A model generated the notes under the pieces. It did not search any database. It was not told the origin of the DNA and saw only the letters and a list, made by a program, of their open reading frames with translations. From Acidicapsa acidisoli (GTDB taxonomy: Bacteria; Acidobacteriota; Terriglobia; Terriglobales; Acidobacteriaceae): a DNA stretch of 64,000 nt. Both the position numbers and the translations under genes were made by a program. Shown in pieces: positions 18,800 through 27,234 of this stretch (position 1 is the stretch's first letter; every line of letters starts with the position of its first letter). The stretch lies in contig NZ_JAGSYI010000006.1 of the NCBI RefSeq assembly GCF_025685625.1, forward strand, positions 124,001 through 188,000. The letters are read 5' to 3'.

Positions 18800-19686
18800 C
18801 AGTTGCCTGTCTGTCTCAGCGTGAGGTACTCGCGCAGCGCCAGATCGAGTGGTTGACTGGTGATGAGAAGCTGGTAATCCATGCCTGCTCCGCGAGCGAG
18901 AGATCGAAGCTGCTCGATGTGCGCGTCGATCCTGGCTCGATATGCGGTCCTGGTGTATTCGGGCACGACTTCAATTCTCTGGTTAGTCTCGAGATCGACG
19001 AGGATGGCCGACTCCTTCATCGCAGGCCTGATCTCCTGTGGGTCGAGAATGTGAAAGAGAATCACTTCATTGCCGCGAAAGCGCAGTGGCGCAATGTCGT
19101 TCATGATCGTTTCAGGACTCTCATAGAAGTCCGAGATGACGATGGCGATGCCTCGCCGGTGCTGAGCATTCTGCAAGTGTTGGAGCGGCTTGGCGAAATC
19201 AGTCTGTGCTTGCGGCGTGGCTTGTTCGAGGCCCGCGAAGAGGCGCGCCAACTGTCCTTGCCGCGTGGAGGGACGAATGTATTCGCGCACATCCTCGTCG
19301 AAAACAATGAGTCCCGCGGCATCGCGCTGATTGTGAATCGCCAGATAGAAGAGCGCAGCGGCGAGGTAGCGTGCGTAGTCCATTTTGTTTGGCACGCCCG
19401 AGGTGTATTGCATGGAGTTGCTGGCGTCGAGCAGCACCGTGAGCTGGCTGTTGCTTTCGCCGCGATAGCGCTTGAGATAGCAGCGTTCCGTTCGGGCAAA
19501 GAGATTCCAATCGACGTGACGCAGATCATCTCCCGGTGTATAGGCGCGGTATTCGGCGAACTCCTGACTGAAGCCAAAGTCGGCGGAACGATGCAAGCCG
19601 GCGACGAAGCCGTCCACGACCGTCTTCGCCAGCAGATCGAGCGAGGAGATGCCGGCTAGCACTGCGGGATCGAGGAAACGCTGCAT
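18799..19686 (-). CDS. DUF58 (VWA-like) protein, MoxR partner
   Basis: Soluble protein of 295 residues with the DUF58 hallmark EYRAYTPGDDLRHVDWNLFA near residues 45-64 and a VWA fold with MIDAS-like DASNSM. Further VWA strands are visible (IAIVISDFYESPETI). It starts 11 bases after the MoxR stop and shares one base with the following gene, so the MoxR-DUF58-BatA trio is translationally linked. DUF58 proteins are near-constant neighbours of MoxR ATPases and are thought to act as their adaptors. The role in this organism is not known. Confidence 0.92.
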   Translation of the reverse strand: MQRFLDPAVLAGISSLDLLAKTVVDGFVAGLHRSADFGFSQEFAEYRAYTPGDDLRHVDWNLFARTERCYLKRYRGESNSQLTVLLDASNSMQYTSGVPNKMDYARYLAAALFYLAIHNQRDAAGLIVFDEDVREYIRPSTRQGQLARLFAGLEQATPQAQTDFAKPLQHLQNAQHRRGIAIVISDFYESPETIMNDIAPLRFRGNEVILFHILDPQEIRPAMKESAILVDLETNQRIEVVPEYTRTAYRARIDAHIEQLRSLARGAGMDYQLLITSQPLDLALREYLTLRQTGN

Positions 19687-19697
19687 CCATTCTTCCT

Positions 19698-20726
19698 TTA
19701 TTTCTCGCTGGGCCGCGGTACATACGCCACGAGCTGCCTGAGAATCTCGTCTGTGTCGATGCGGTCGGATTCTGCATGGAAATTGAGCAGAACGCGATGC
19801 CGCAGTACTGGTGTGGTCATGGCTGTGATGTCGTCGTACGTGACGTGATAGCGCTTATATGAGAGCGCCCGCGCCTTGGCAGCCAGAACGATAAACTGCG
19901 CGGCGCGCACACTGGCTCCGTAGTTGACGTACTTCTTGATGAATGCTGGCGCAGTCTCATTCCTGGGCCGCGTCGCGCGTACCAGGCTTATGACGTAGCG
20001 CGAAATAGTTTCGGCAATGGGCACCATGCGCACGAGCTGCTGGAAGTCGAGCAGGTCTTCGGCTGAGGTCACAGCTTCGACCTTTGTCTGGCGAGTGGTC
20101 GTGGTGCGGTCGATGACTTTCAACTCGTCTTCGGCGCTCAGGTCTTCGAGGAGCGCATTGAAGAGGAACCGGTCGAGTTGCGCTTCCGGCAGTGAATACG
20201 TGCCTTCGAGCTCGATGGGGTTTTGTGTTGCCAGCACGAAGAACGGCGCGGGCAGGCGATAGATGTGGCCGCGCACGGTGCATGAGTGCTCCTGCATGGC
20301 TTCGAGAAGGGCGGATTGCGTCTTCGGTGGAGTGCGGTTGATCTCGTCGGCCAGCAGTATGTTGCCGAAGATCGGCCCTTCGACGAAGGTCCATTTGCGA
20401 TGACCGGTTTCGAGATCTTCTTCAATGATGTCGGTGCCGGTGATATCCGAGGGCATCAGGTCGGGCGTGAACTGGATGCGGCGAAACTCAAGGCCGAGCG
20501 CCTCGGCCATGGTTCGCACCATCAGCGTTTTAGCAGTACCGGGCATACCGGTCATGAGGCAATGGCCGCCTACGAAGAGAGCGATGAGGATCTGTTCCAG
20601 CACCTCGTGCTGGCCCACGATCACCTCTCGCACCTGTCGCAGAATTTTTTCGCGCACTACATGGAAGCGTTCGATGCGTTGTTGCAGCAGCTCTGCATCC
20701 TCATCCAATCCAGTAAATGAAGTCAT
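19698..20726 (-). CDS. MoxR-family AAA+ ATPase
   Basis: AAA+ ATPase of 342 residues, the usual MoxR length. Walker A is GMPGTAKT (residues 60-67), Walker B ILLADEINR, sensor 1 LATQNPIELEGTYSLPEAQ, and the AAA-lid carries ISRYVISLVRATRPR. MoxR proteins are chaperone-like ATPases that work with VWA proteins to mature or insert cofactors in target complexes. The start is supported by AAGGAATTCG before the ATG. It sits between the TPR-metalloprotease gene (15-base gap) and DUF58 (11-base gap). Confidence 0.94.
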   Translation of the reverse strand: MTSFTGLDEDAELLQQRIERFHVVREKILRQVREVIVGQHEVLEQILIALFVGGHCLMTGMPGTAKTLMVRTMAEALGLEFRRIQFTPDLMPSDITGTDIIEEDLETGHRKWTFVEGPIFGNILLADEINRTPPKTQSALLEAMQEHSCTVRGHIYRLPAPFFVLATQNPIELEGTYSLPEAQLDRFLFNALLEDLSAEDELKVIDRTTTTRQTKVEAVTSAEDLLDFQQLVRMVPIAETISRYVISLVRATRPRNETAPAFIKKYVNYGASVRAAQFIVLAAKARALSYKRYHVTYDDITAMTTPVLRHRVLLNFHAESDRIDTDEILRQLVAYVPRPSEK

Positions 20727-20741
20727 CGAATTCCTTTCGCG

Positions 20742-22964
20742 TCATTTGGGAGTTGCAGATGCTTGTTGCAGTTGCAGAAGCAGCTTCTGCGCGGGGCGAT
20801 AGCCAGGCGCGGTTTCGAGCGCGGCCAGTACGCTTTCTTCGGCCTTGTCCTTTTGGTTTGCAGCGAAGTACGCTTGCGCAAGACTGAACTGCGCGCCGGC
20901 CTTGTCTACGGGATTGGACGCTATGAGAGCGTTATATTCAACGATGGCGCGGCCATATTGCTGCTGCGCATAGAGCAGGTCGCCTAAATGCCTATGCAGA
21001 TCTTCGTCTTTCACTGGGTAGATGTAATTCAGGCGTTCAAGCGTTGCTACGGCTTCCGCCTTTTCTCCGGCAGCTTCTTCGAGTGCAGCCAGGCGTTTCA
21101 ACATATTCGTCATCTGGCCGCCCTGATGTTCATATGCAGTCAGGATTGCAGCTTCTGCTTTGGAATCGTCGTGAGCCTTGTCCGCTTCGGCCATCAATTC
21201 GTAGGCGTTTGCTTCGTCCACGTACTCGGGATACATGGCAAGCACGGCAGGTAAATCCTTCAGCACAACGTCATACTGTTGCTGCTGCGCCGCAGCGACG
21301 AGCGCCTTGAGCTTATCGCGCCACTGATCGAAATGCGCGACTTCCGGGCCGTACTTCTGGTCGATCCACGCGAGGAATTGCTTGTCGAAGTTCTCTGGCG
21401 CGAGGTTGAGGTCCTGCTGGATCACCTGCTGCGTGCTCTGCATCTTTGCATACGAATGAACCATGTCGAGGAGCTTGCCTTCGCTCCACTTTTCCTTGAT
21501 GAACTCGCAGATGGCGCCGGCCTGGAAGTAGGAAACAATGACCTGCGCGGGATACTCGGGATAGACGAAGCCGCGATCCAGCTTGACGACGGGCAAAAGC
21601 TTCTTGTCGCGTATCGCGACGAGTACATCAGGCGTAACGCGATCGCTCCACTCGGGCGAGCGCTCGCCTTCTTCGTGCACAGCGAGGCCTTCTGTGAACC
21701 AGCGCGGCACGCGATGATTGGTCGCGGTAAGGATGTAGACATGGCTCATCTCATGCCAGAGCGTTGCGCCCCAGTTGAAGTCTCCCGGCTTGCGCGCCGA
21801 TGGGCTGTCCATTGCGACCACGTCGCCAAAGGTCACGCCGAGAGCGCCCAACCCAGGCATGCCCATGGTGCGCACAGCAAAGTCTTCGTGGTCGGGATAG
21901 ACTTCGACCTGCACAGGGCCGGGAAGCTTCATTTGGTATTTCTTTTCATAAGCGGCGAGAATCGAATGCAGTTCCGCCTGCATGTAGGGCTGAAGCAGCG
22001 CGGCCTCTGACTTATGGAGTTTCAGAATCGTTGTGTTATCGCGGATCGTATCGAAGTTCTTGTAGCTGTCGAGCAGTCGCAGGCTGTTGACCGTGGCTTT
22101 ATTACGATAGCCATTGTTGTAGCTCAGTTCCAGTTGCTGGCGCGACTCGTCTTCTTTGCCCAGCCGCATCAGCTCGATGCCCAGAGCCGAATGAGCTGAC
22201 CAAAGACGCGGGGCAGCATCGATCGCCTTGCGGTAATACGTGACTGCATCCTCGTAGCGATAGTGCAACTCAAGCTGATGTGCGACCTGCGCGTATCCTT
22301 CGCCATAATGGGGGTTGATGGCCGCCATCTTAGTGAACCATCCATCGGGAGCGCGATCGGCCAGCAATTCGATAGCTGCATGTGTGGCCATGGCATCAAG
22401 CGAATCAGCCTCAAGGGCGAGAGCTTTTTCGGCCTCGGCAGCGGCTGCATCGCGATCATCGTTTTCAAGAGCTAGTTCAGCCATCAGCTCATGGGGCTCG
22501 GAGAATTTCGGATCGAGTTCGATGGCTTTCGCAAGATAGGTTGCGGCTTTGCCGTCGAAGCCATCGGCGGAGACGCGCGCAAGTCCGAGATATGCCTCGG
22601 CATTCCCGGGATCTTTCTGGAGTGCTTCACGAAAGAGATCGGCAGCATCGGATTGGTTGAAACGCTCGTGCAGCAACAGACCCCAGCGCACTTTGTAAAG
22701 CGCATTGCTGTCTGCTGGCTGTGTGGCGAGACGGAACTGCTCATTGGCGCGATCCCAGTCTTCGACTCCCCAGAAGCCTTCGGCGCGGAGGTAAACATCA
22801 GAGCTTCGCATGAGCGCTTCGAAGCAGGCCTGCGCTTCAGCATCATGGCCGTGCTTGCGCTGCATCCAGCAGTCGTCAGGGACAACGGCCCGGGCCGACA
22901 CGAAGCACGTGAGCAGGATGGCCGGAAGCCAAGTGACGTGTCGTATTGGCTTTGTCTTATTCAT
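20742..22964 (-). CDS. Secreted TPR protein with gluzincin (peptidase MA-like) domain
   Basis: 740 residues. A signal peptide (WLPAILLTCFVSARAV) leads to about eleven TPR-like helices (for example DPGNAEAYLGLARVSADGF, SAHSALGIELMRLGKEDES). A metalloprotease domain has HEMSH at 404-408 and a downstream WFTEGLAVHEE that supplies the likely third zinc ligand, so the HExxH site looks intact. More TPRs follow to the C-terminus. The fold and motif match peptidase MA-like proteins of the gluzincin group. Its start overlaps the stop of the caspase-like gene by 8 bases. The substrate is unknown. Its place inside a MoxR operon suggests processing of exported operon products, which is inference. Confidence 0.85.
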   Translation of the reverse strand: MNKTKPIRHVTWLPAILLTCFVSARAVVPDDCWMQRKHGHDAEAQACFEALMRSSDVYLRAEGFWGVEDWDRANEQFRLATQPADSNALYKVRWGLLLHERFNQSDAADLFREALQKDPGNAEAYLGLARVSADGFDGKAATYLAKAIELDPKFSEPHELMAELALENDDRDAAAAEAEKALALEADSLDAMATHAAIELLADRAPDGWFTKMAAINPHYGEGYAQVAHQLELHYRYEDAVTYYRKAIDAAPRLWSAHSALGIELMRLGKEDESRQQLELSYNNGYRNKATVNSLRLLDSYKNFDTIRDNTTILKLHKSEAALLQPYMQAELHSILAAYEKKYQMKLPGPVQVEVYPDHEDFAVRTMGMPGLGALGVTFGDVVAMDSPSARKPGDFNWGATLWHEMSHVYILTATNHRVPRWFTEGLAVHEEGERSPEWSDRVTPDVLVAIRDKKLLPVVKLDRGFVYPEYPAQVIVSYFQAGAICEFIKEKWSEGKLLDMVHSYAKMQSTQQVIQQDLNLAPENFDKQFLAWIDQKYGPEVAHFDQWRDKLKALVAAAQQQQYDVVLKDLPAVLAMYPEYVDEANAYELMAEADKAHDDSKAEAAILTAYEHQGGQMTNMLKRLAALEEAAGEKAEAVATLERLNYIYPVKDEDLHRHLGDLLYAQQQYGRAIVEYNALIASNPVDKAGAQFSLAQAYFAANQKDKAEESVLAALETAPGYRPAQKLLLQLQQASATPK

Positions 22965-23883
22965 CGAGCTTCCCCTGCACTTGTGCCAGTTCTACCAGAG
23001 CATCCGTGAGCTGTTTCTTGTAATCCGCAGGATCCATCGCCGCTTTCTGATACTTCAGGATATCTATCTTCTGCTCCAGTTCTTCCTTCCTGGCCAGTAA
23101 CGCGAGCTTCGCCGGATCGTTGGCGGCCGTTTGACTCGCGCCGAGGCGCAGCAGCGTGAAGCTCGACAACAGCGATCCCTCACCATTGCCGGATTCGCGC
23201 ACAGCTTCACCGTGACCCACGTCGTTGAAGACCGCGTGTTCAGTTGCAAGCCGTTTCTCAGCATCGTAAAAAGCAGCGGTTTTCTGTGTTGTGTAACGAA
23301 AGGCTTCCATGGCACTGACGGAGTCGCTTTTGTCTGTGTCGACGGAAGGGTCTTGCAATGCTTCTATCCAATACCGAACGAAGACGGTTGCATTTTTCTC
23401 AGTGCCGGATTTGGTCGCGGCGATGACGGCGCGACCCGACTTCTCGAGCGCCGACACCGCGCCGCCGCTGGCGCTGGTGGTATCGACGATGAGTTGGCGG
23501 CGCGATGGGATGCGGCCGCACAAGGCGGCGATTTCGCCTGCAGTCACGTCAGGGCCTATGAGATTAAATTTGTATTCAACGCCATCGAATGAGCCGTGGC
23601 CGATGAGGATCAGCACAAAGTCATCTTCGGCTTTCGCCTCGCGCGCGACTGAGCTCATCGCGTCGCGGAACTGCGCTGCCGTGGCTTGCGCTCCTTTGAG
23701 AGTAACGACGTGTGCGGTGGGGCCTGAGGATTGGAAGATGCGGTCAAGGTCCTTTGCGGCTGATGTAAAACGCTGCTCGTAGTCGAGCTCTCCGCCAAGA
23801 CCAGCGACGATGACGTAGTAAGTCGTGGCGTGCGCCTGGAGCGCGAAGAAACACGCGGAAGCCAATAAGATCGCGCGCTTCAT
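22957..23883 (-). CDS. Secreted caspase/C13-like protein lacking the usual catalytic Cys
   Basis: About 308 residues. A signal peptide (MKRAILLASACFFALQAHA) precedes a clan CD-like alpha/beta fold. The histidine block is LILIGHGSFDG (His96), where active members have His-Gly. The cysteine block is QLIVDTTSASGGAV (residues 130-143): after the Asp the typical Ala-Cys is replaced by Thr-Thr-Ser, so no nucleophilic Cys is seen. The C-terminus is a predicted coiled coil (LLARKEELEQKIDILKYQKA). I start it at 23883, where ATGA overlaps the stop of the VWA/GATase gene, instead of 27 codons upstream, because the signal peptide begins there. It could be a pseudo-protease scaffold or use a Ser. Confidence 0.72.
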   Translation of the reverse strand: MKRAILLASACFFALQAHATTYYVIVAGLGGELDYEQRFTSAAKDLDRIFQSSGPTAHVVTLKGAQATAAQFRDAMSSVAREAKAEDDFVLILIGHGSFDGVEYKFNLIGPDVTAGEIAALCGRIPSRRQLIVDTTSASGGAVSALEKSGRAVIAATKSGTEKNATVFVRYWIEALQDPSVDTDKSDSVSAMEAFRYTTQKTAAFYDAEKRLATEHAVFNDVGHGEAVRESGNGEGSLLSSFTLLRLGASQTAANDPAKLALLARKEELEQKIDILKYQKAAMDPADYKKQLTDALVELAQVQGKLDE

Positions 23884-26165
23884 ACGATTCCCCACTTTCG
23901 CCGCAGCAGCCACTCGGCGATTGGCAGGCCTAGCAGGAATAGGAACACGATGGGCATGTTCCACAGCTCTTTGACGGTACGGACTGAGATGCCGGCTTCG
24001 GAGTAGGAGATGTCACGCGGCAGATTCTTCAATTCGGAGGGTTTCCAATAGCGACCGCCGGTTTGCGATGCGAGTTGTTCGAGAAAGGCGCGATTCTGCT
24101 CCGTGTGAAAGTTCTCTGCGACGCCGTTCTCGCGCTGGAACGTGACTACGTCGCGGCCCAGTTCCTGCTGCTGGCTGCTTGCGGATTCCGCTGCCACTTC
24201 CGCCAGATACGTGCCGGGTTTCTCCGCCGTCCACTCTGTCTGGTATTGTCCTGGCGTGGTTTGGGAGGGCGTTAGTTCGACGAGGGCATCGACACCGCCG
24301 GGGCCGACGATGTGTGCGGTGACATGCGCGTCTGCTGCAGGTTGAAATGTCCGGTCGCGTACCTGCGCGATAAGCTGCACGCTTCCCTCATCCATGAGCA
24401 GGCGCGACGGAATAGAGGCAGCAACCGGACCGGGTGACTCGGCAACCAGCCAGCGCAGGAGTTGCTGCCAGAAAAGATCGTGGGAGGGATCGCCAAGCGC
24501 TTCACTCATCTGCCAGCGCCAGGTTCCGCCAGTGGCCAGGATGGCCGTGCGCCCGCTTCCGTAGCTCTGCGTGACGAGCAGCGGCAATGTGCGACGTCCG
24601 GTATGTAGATCGACTAGTTCGGTCGCGCCTGGTTTGAGGGAACCGGGGTCTTCATAGTCCGCGAGATAGGTCAGCTTTTTCCAGCGCTCCGCATTTTTTT
24701 CGGGATCGTCGAGCAGGCGCGTGATGGGTGAGTCGATGCCCGCCGCAGTCAGTTCTACGGTGGCGGGATTGCGGCGGAAGTTGTGATTACCCGATGGCAG
24801 AAATGTGGGCAGCAATTCACTCAAGCTGGAGGCGCGCCAGCCTCCGTCGCTGAGAGAAGAACTGCCGCCGAGAAAAAGAAGGCCGCCACCACGGCGATCG
24901 ACATACTCGCGCAGCAGTTCCTGCTGCAAGGGGGTGAAGTAATCGGCGGCGACGGAGCCGATGATGATGCCGGAGTAGCTGAAGAGATCCTCGGCGCGCA
25001 CGGGAAAGCCTCCGGCGAGCTCGGCCGGGTCGCTGATGCCCTGGCGATAGATCTTGTTTTCGCTTGTGCGCAACATAGATACGATCTGTACTGTCGGATC
25101 ATCCTCTTCTGCGCGGCGGATGAACTTGTACTCCCAGCGCGGCTCGCCCTCAATGTAGAGAATGCGCCGTTTGGCGTTGCCGACCACGATGGGACGCGTC
25201 ATCACGTTGTTGGTGATCGATTCCTCGCCGGGGAGCGGCTCTACTGCAAAGGCGAGACTCTTTGCGCCCGCACTGCCAGCGGGAAAAAACAACGGTTCGG
25301 TCTGCAACTGGCCGTCCGTCGTCAATGTGATCTGGCGCTGCGCGAGAGTCTTATCACCGTCACGTACAGTGAGCGTTGCCTGGCGCCCCGCATAGCCGTG
25401 TTGCATCAGAGTGACCGCGGTTGAAATCTTCGCATTCACCACAGCGCTTGCCGCCACACTGACGTCTTCGATCTCTACATCGTGTTCATGTTCGGGCTTA
25501 CCGAACCCTATGGTGTGCACGGGCAAATGGCGCTCCCTGAGGGCCTGCAACGCATCTGAGCCGATACCGGAGCTGCCGATGCCTGCTGAGTTCTGGCTTC
25601 CGTCACTCAACAGGAGTATGGCTCCGACCGGGAGGTCTCGAGTTTCTTGCGCGAGTTGCTCCAGCCCTTGACCGATGTGAGTAGCAGCATCTACGGGCGC
25701 GATTTCATTCGGAGCACCGACTTGCGTCAGTCCTCCCCCAAGTCGGTAAATGCGCGTCTGGAAGCGATTTTTCAGTCCAGCCAAAACACCGTTATCCAAC
25801 GCTGCGATGGCGGCGTCCTCGCGCGTTTTTCCGTCGCCGTCGGCAATACCCATGCTGCGCGATCCATCGACTACTACGGCGATGATGTTCTGCCTCGAAC
25901 TCAGTTCGCCTACGATCATGGCCGGCTGCCACAACAGGAGCAGCAGCAGCGCAACCAAGGTTGACTGCATGCCCCAGATCGCGCCTGCCCTGCCGCCGTG
26001 GACCTTCGCTTCTGAGTGTCGCAATCGCCAGCGGATGAGCAGAGCCAGCCCTCCGACGGAAATCAAGATGAATACAGGCAGCAGCCAAGCCGGCCACGCA
26101 CTGAGCAGCGCGAACCGGCCTTTGGTAAACACCGGGCTCGGGTACTTGAATAGGAACTGAAACAT
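23880..26165 (-). CDS. VWA / glutamine-amidotransferase-like membrane protein
   Basis: 761 residues. The N-terminus has helices (SAWPAWLLPVFILISVGGLAL; IWGMQSTLVALLLLLLWQP). A VWA domain carries MIDAS motif VVVDGSRSMGIADGDG (DxSxS). A class I glutamine-amidotransferase-like domain follows (RRILYIEGEPRWEYKFIRRA; YSGIIIGSVAADYFTPLQQE; RRGGGLLFLGGSSSLSDGGW). The catalytic Cys of true amidotransferases is not seen, so the domain is probably binding only. An Ig-like stretch and a C-terminal helix (LWNMPIVFLFLLGLPIAEWL) close it. It follows the DUF4159 gene by 63 bases and its stop overlaps the caspase-like gene (ATGA). Confidence 0.85.
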   Translation of the reverse strand: MFQFLFKYPSPVFTKGRFALLSAWPAWLLPVFILISVGGLALLIRWRLRHSEAKVHGGRAGAIWGMQSTLVALLLLLLWQPAMIVGELSSRQNIIAVVVDGSRSMGIADGDGKTREDAAIAALDNGVLAGLKNRFQTRIYRLGGGLTQVGAPNEIAPVDAATHIGQGLEQLAQETRDLPVGAILLLSDGSQNSAGIGSSGIGSDALQALRERHLPVHTIGFGKPEHEHDVEIEDVSVAASAVVNAKISTAVTLMQHGYAGRQATLTVRDGDKTLAQRQITLTTDGQLQTEPLFFPAGSAGAKSLAFAVEPLPGEESITNNVMTRPIVVGNAKRRILYIEGEPRWEYKFIRRAEEDDPTVQIVSMLRTSENKIYRQGISDPAELAGGFPVRAEDLFSYSGIIIGSVAADYFTPLQQELLREYVDRRGGGLLFLGGSSSLSDGGWRASSLSELLPTFLPSGNHNFRRNPATVELTAAGIDSPITRLLDDPEKNAERWKKLTYLADYEDPGSLKPGATELVDLHTGRRTLPLLVTQSYGSGRTAILATGGTWRWQMSEALGDPSHDLFWQQLLRWLVAESPGPVAASIPSRLLMDEGSVQLIAQVRDRTFQPAADAHVTAHIVGPGGVDALVELTPSQTTPGQYQTEWTAEKPGTYLAEVAAESASSQQQELGRDVVTFQRENGVAENFHTEQNRAFLEQLASQTGGRYWKPSELKNLPRDISYSEAGISVRTVKELWNMPIVFLFLLGLPIAEWLLRRKWGIV

Positions 26166-26228
26166 CCGCGTTTCCAGTTCTCCGTAAACCGATTGCTGTG
26201 CTGGGCTCTTATCTTGGCCCGGTAGAGT

Positions 26229-27041
26229 TCAATGAGTCATTCCATAGATGATGTAATCCAGCCCGACACGAAAGGCCATCGACGCGAAGGTTTCGGGATA
26301 GTTCGGATCGTCCGCCCACTCCCATGCATCGCCCAAGTGCATGTTATGACAGATAGCGACGATAATGCGGCCCTTGTCGTCGCGAATCGCACGCCACTTA
26401 GGCTGATATCCGTCTTTCTCGTAAGTGCGGCCAGACCAGACGTATTGTTCGCCGGGTATTTGCATCTTATCGTCGATGTCGTAGAGGGTGTGGAAGATTT
26501 CATCTCCGCTTTGGAGGTTTTCAATAGGCTTGTCGGGCAACACCTGCCGCATGCCATTCATGAAATTCTCCCAATCTTCAGTGCCGTGGAAATCATCCAC
26601 CATGAGAAAGCCGCCTTTGAGGAGATACTCCCGCAGCCGCTTGGCTTCCGCGTCTGTAAAGGCCCAGTTCTGCACCTGAACGGCGTAAATCCAGGGATAA
26701 TTGAAGATTTCATCGGAGTCGAGCGTTACCACCTGCTCCGTAGGGCGGCCGTCGATGCGGGTCAACCGGTGCATGGCAATGAGAAACTGGCGGTCAGCTT
26801 TGGGATAGTCGCGCGACCAGGAATTGAACCAGCGGCGGCCATAGCCACCAAAGGTCTGGGCACTCGCAGCGTAAGAGAGGCGCGAGGAATAAGCCAGGCG
26901 GGACCAGTAGAACTCCGCCTTCACATTGGTGGGTGAGTCGTCGTTGCCAAAGCCAAAGTCAGCCGTCTGCTGCCAGGCCCAGAGGGCTCCGCAGAAGGCC
27001 ATGGCTGAGATCGCCGTGATGGCAATACGCGAAATCTTCAT
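26229..27041 (-). CDS. DUF4159 exported protein, first gene of the MoxR operon
   Basis: 270 residues with an N-terminal signal or anchor (MKISRIAITAISAMAFCGALWAW has about 20 hydrophobic positions). The DUF4159 pattern is visible: AEFYWSRLAY, NYPWIYAVQVQNWAFTDAEA, KGGFLMVDDFHGTEDW, ICHNMHLGDAWEWADDPNYP. The fold resembles a class I amidotransferase without its catalytic residues. The start has GGAGG at 7-base spacing. It faces the multicopper oxidase gene with 193 bases between, so that gap holds the operon promoter. DUF4159 genes are regular neighbours of MoxR and DUF4175 genes in Acidobacteria and Planctomycetes; function is unknown. Confidence 0.85.
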   Translation of the reverse strand: MKISRIAITAISAMAFCGALWAWQQTADFGFGNDDSPTNVKAEFYWSRLAYSSRLSYAASAQTFGGYGRRWFNSWSRDYPKADRQFLIAMHRLTRIDGRPTEQVVTLDSDEIFNYPWIYAVQVQNWAFTDAEAKRLREYLLKGGFLMVDDFHGTEDWENFMNGMRQVLPDKPIENLQSGDEIFHTLYDIDDKMQIPGEQYVWSGRTYEKDGYQPKWRAIRDDKGRIIVAICHNMHLGDAWEWADDPNYPETFASMAFRVGLDYIIYGMTH

Positions 27042-27234
27042 GGAGGAACCTCCGCGTGGAGAAAACGCGCGAGAACCGAAGACGTTTGCCGGTTAGACGG
27101 TCCAACCCGGCGGTTGGTTGCAGCGCCCTGAGCGTGCAGGCCTCAAGTGCGTGGCTGGTTGTCTGAGCAACTTGTCTGGGCAGCTTTGCGCGTGAGAGGA
27201 TGCAGTCATTGCACGGCCCTGATTTCCCTCCGGC

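Noticed and set aside
18781-19659. 292-codon plus-strand open frame
   Set aside because: Fully antisense to the DUF58 gene, which has a clear domain and coupled starts.
24013-26160. Catalytic glutamine amidotransferase activity in the VWA/GATase-like protein
   Set aside because: The fold segments are there but no nucleophilic Cys elbow is seen, so only a GATase-like fold is claimed.
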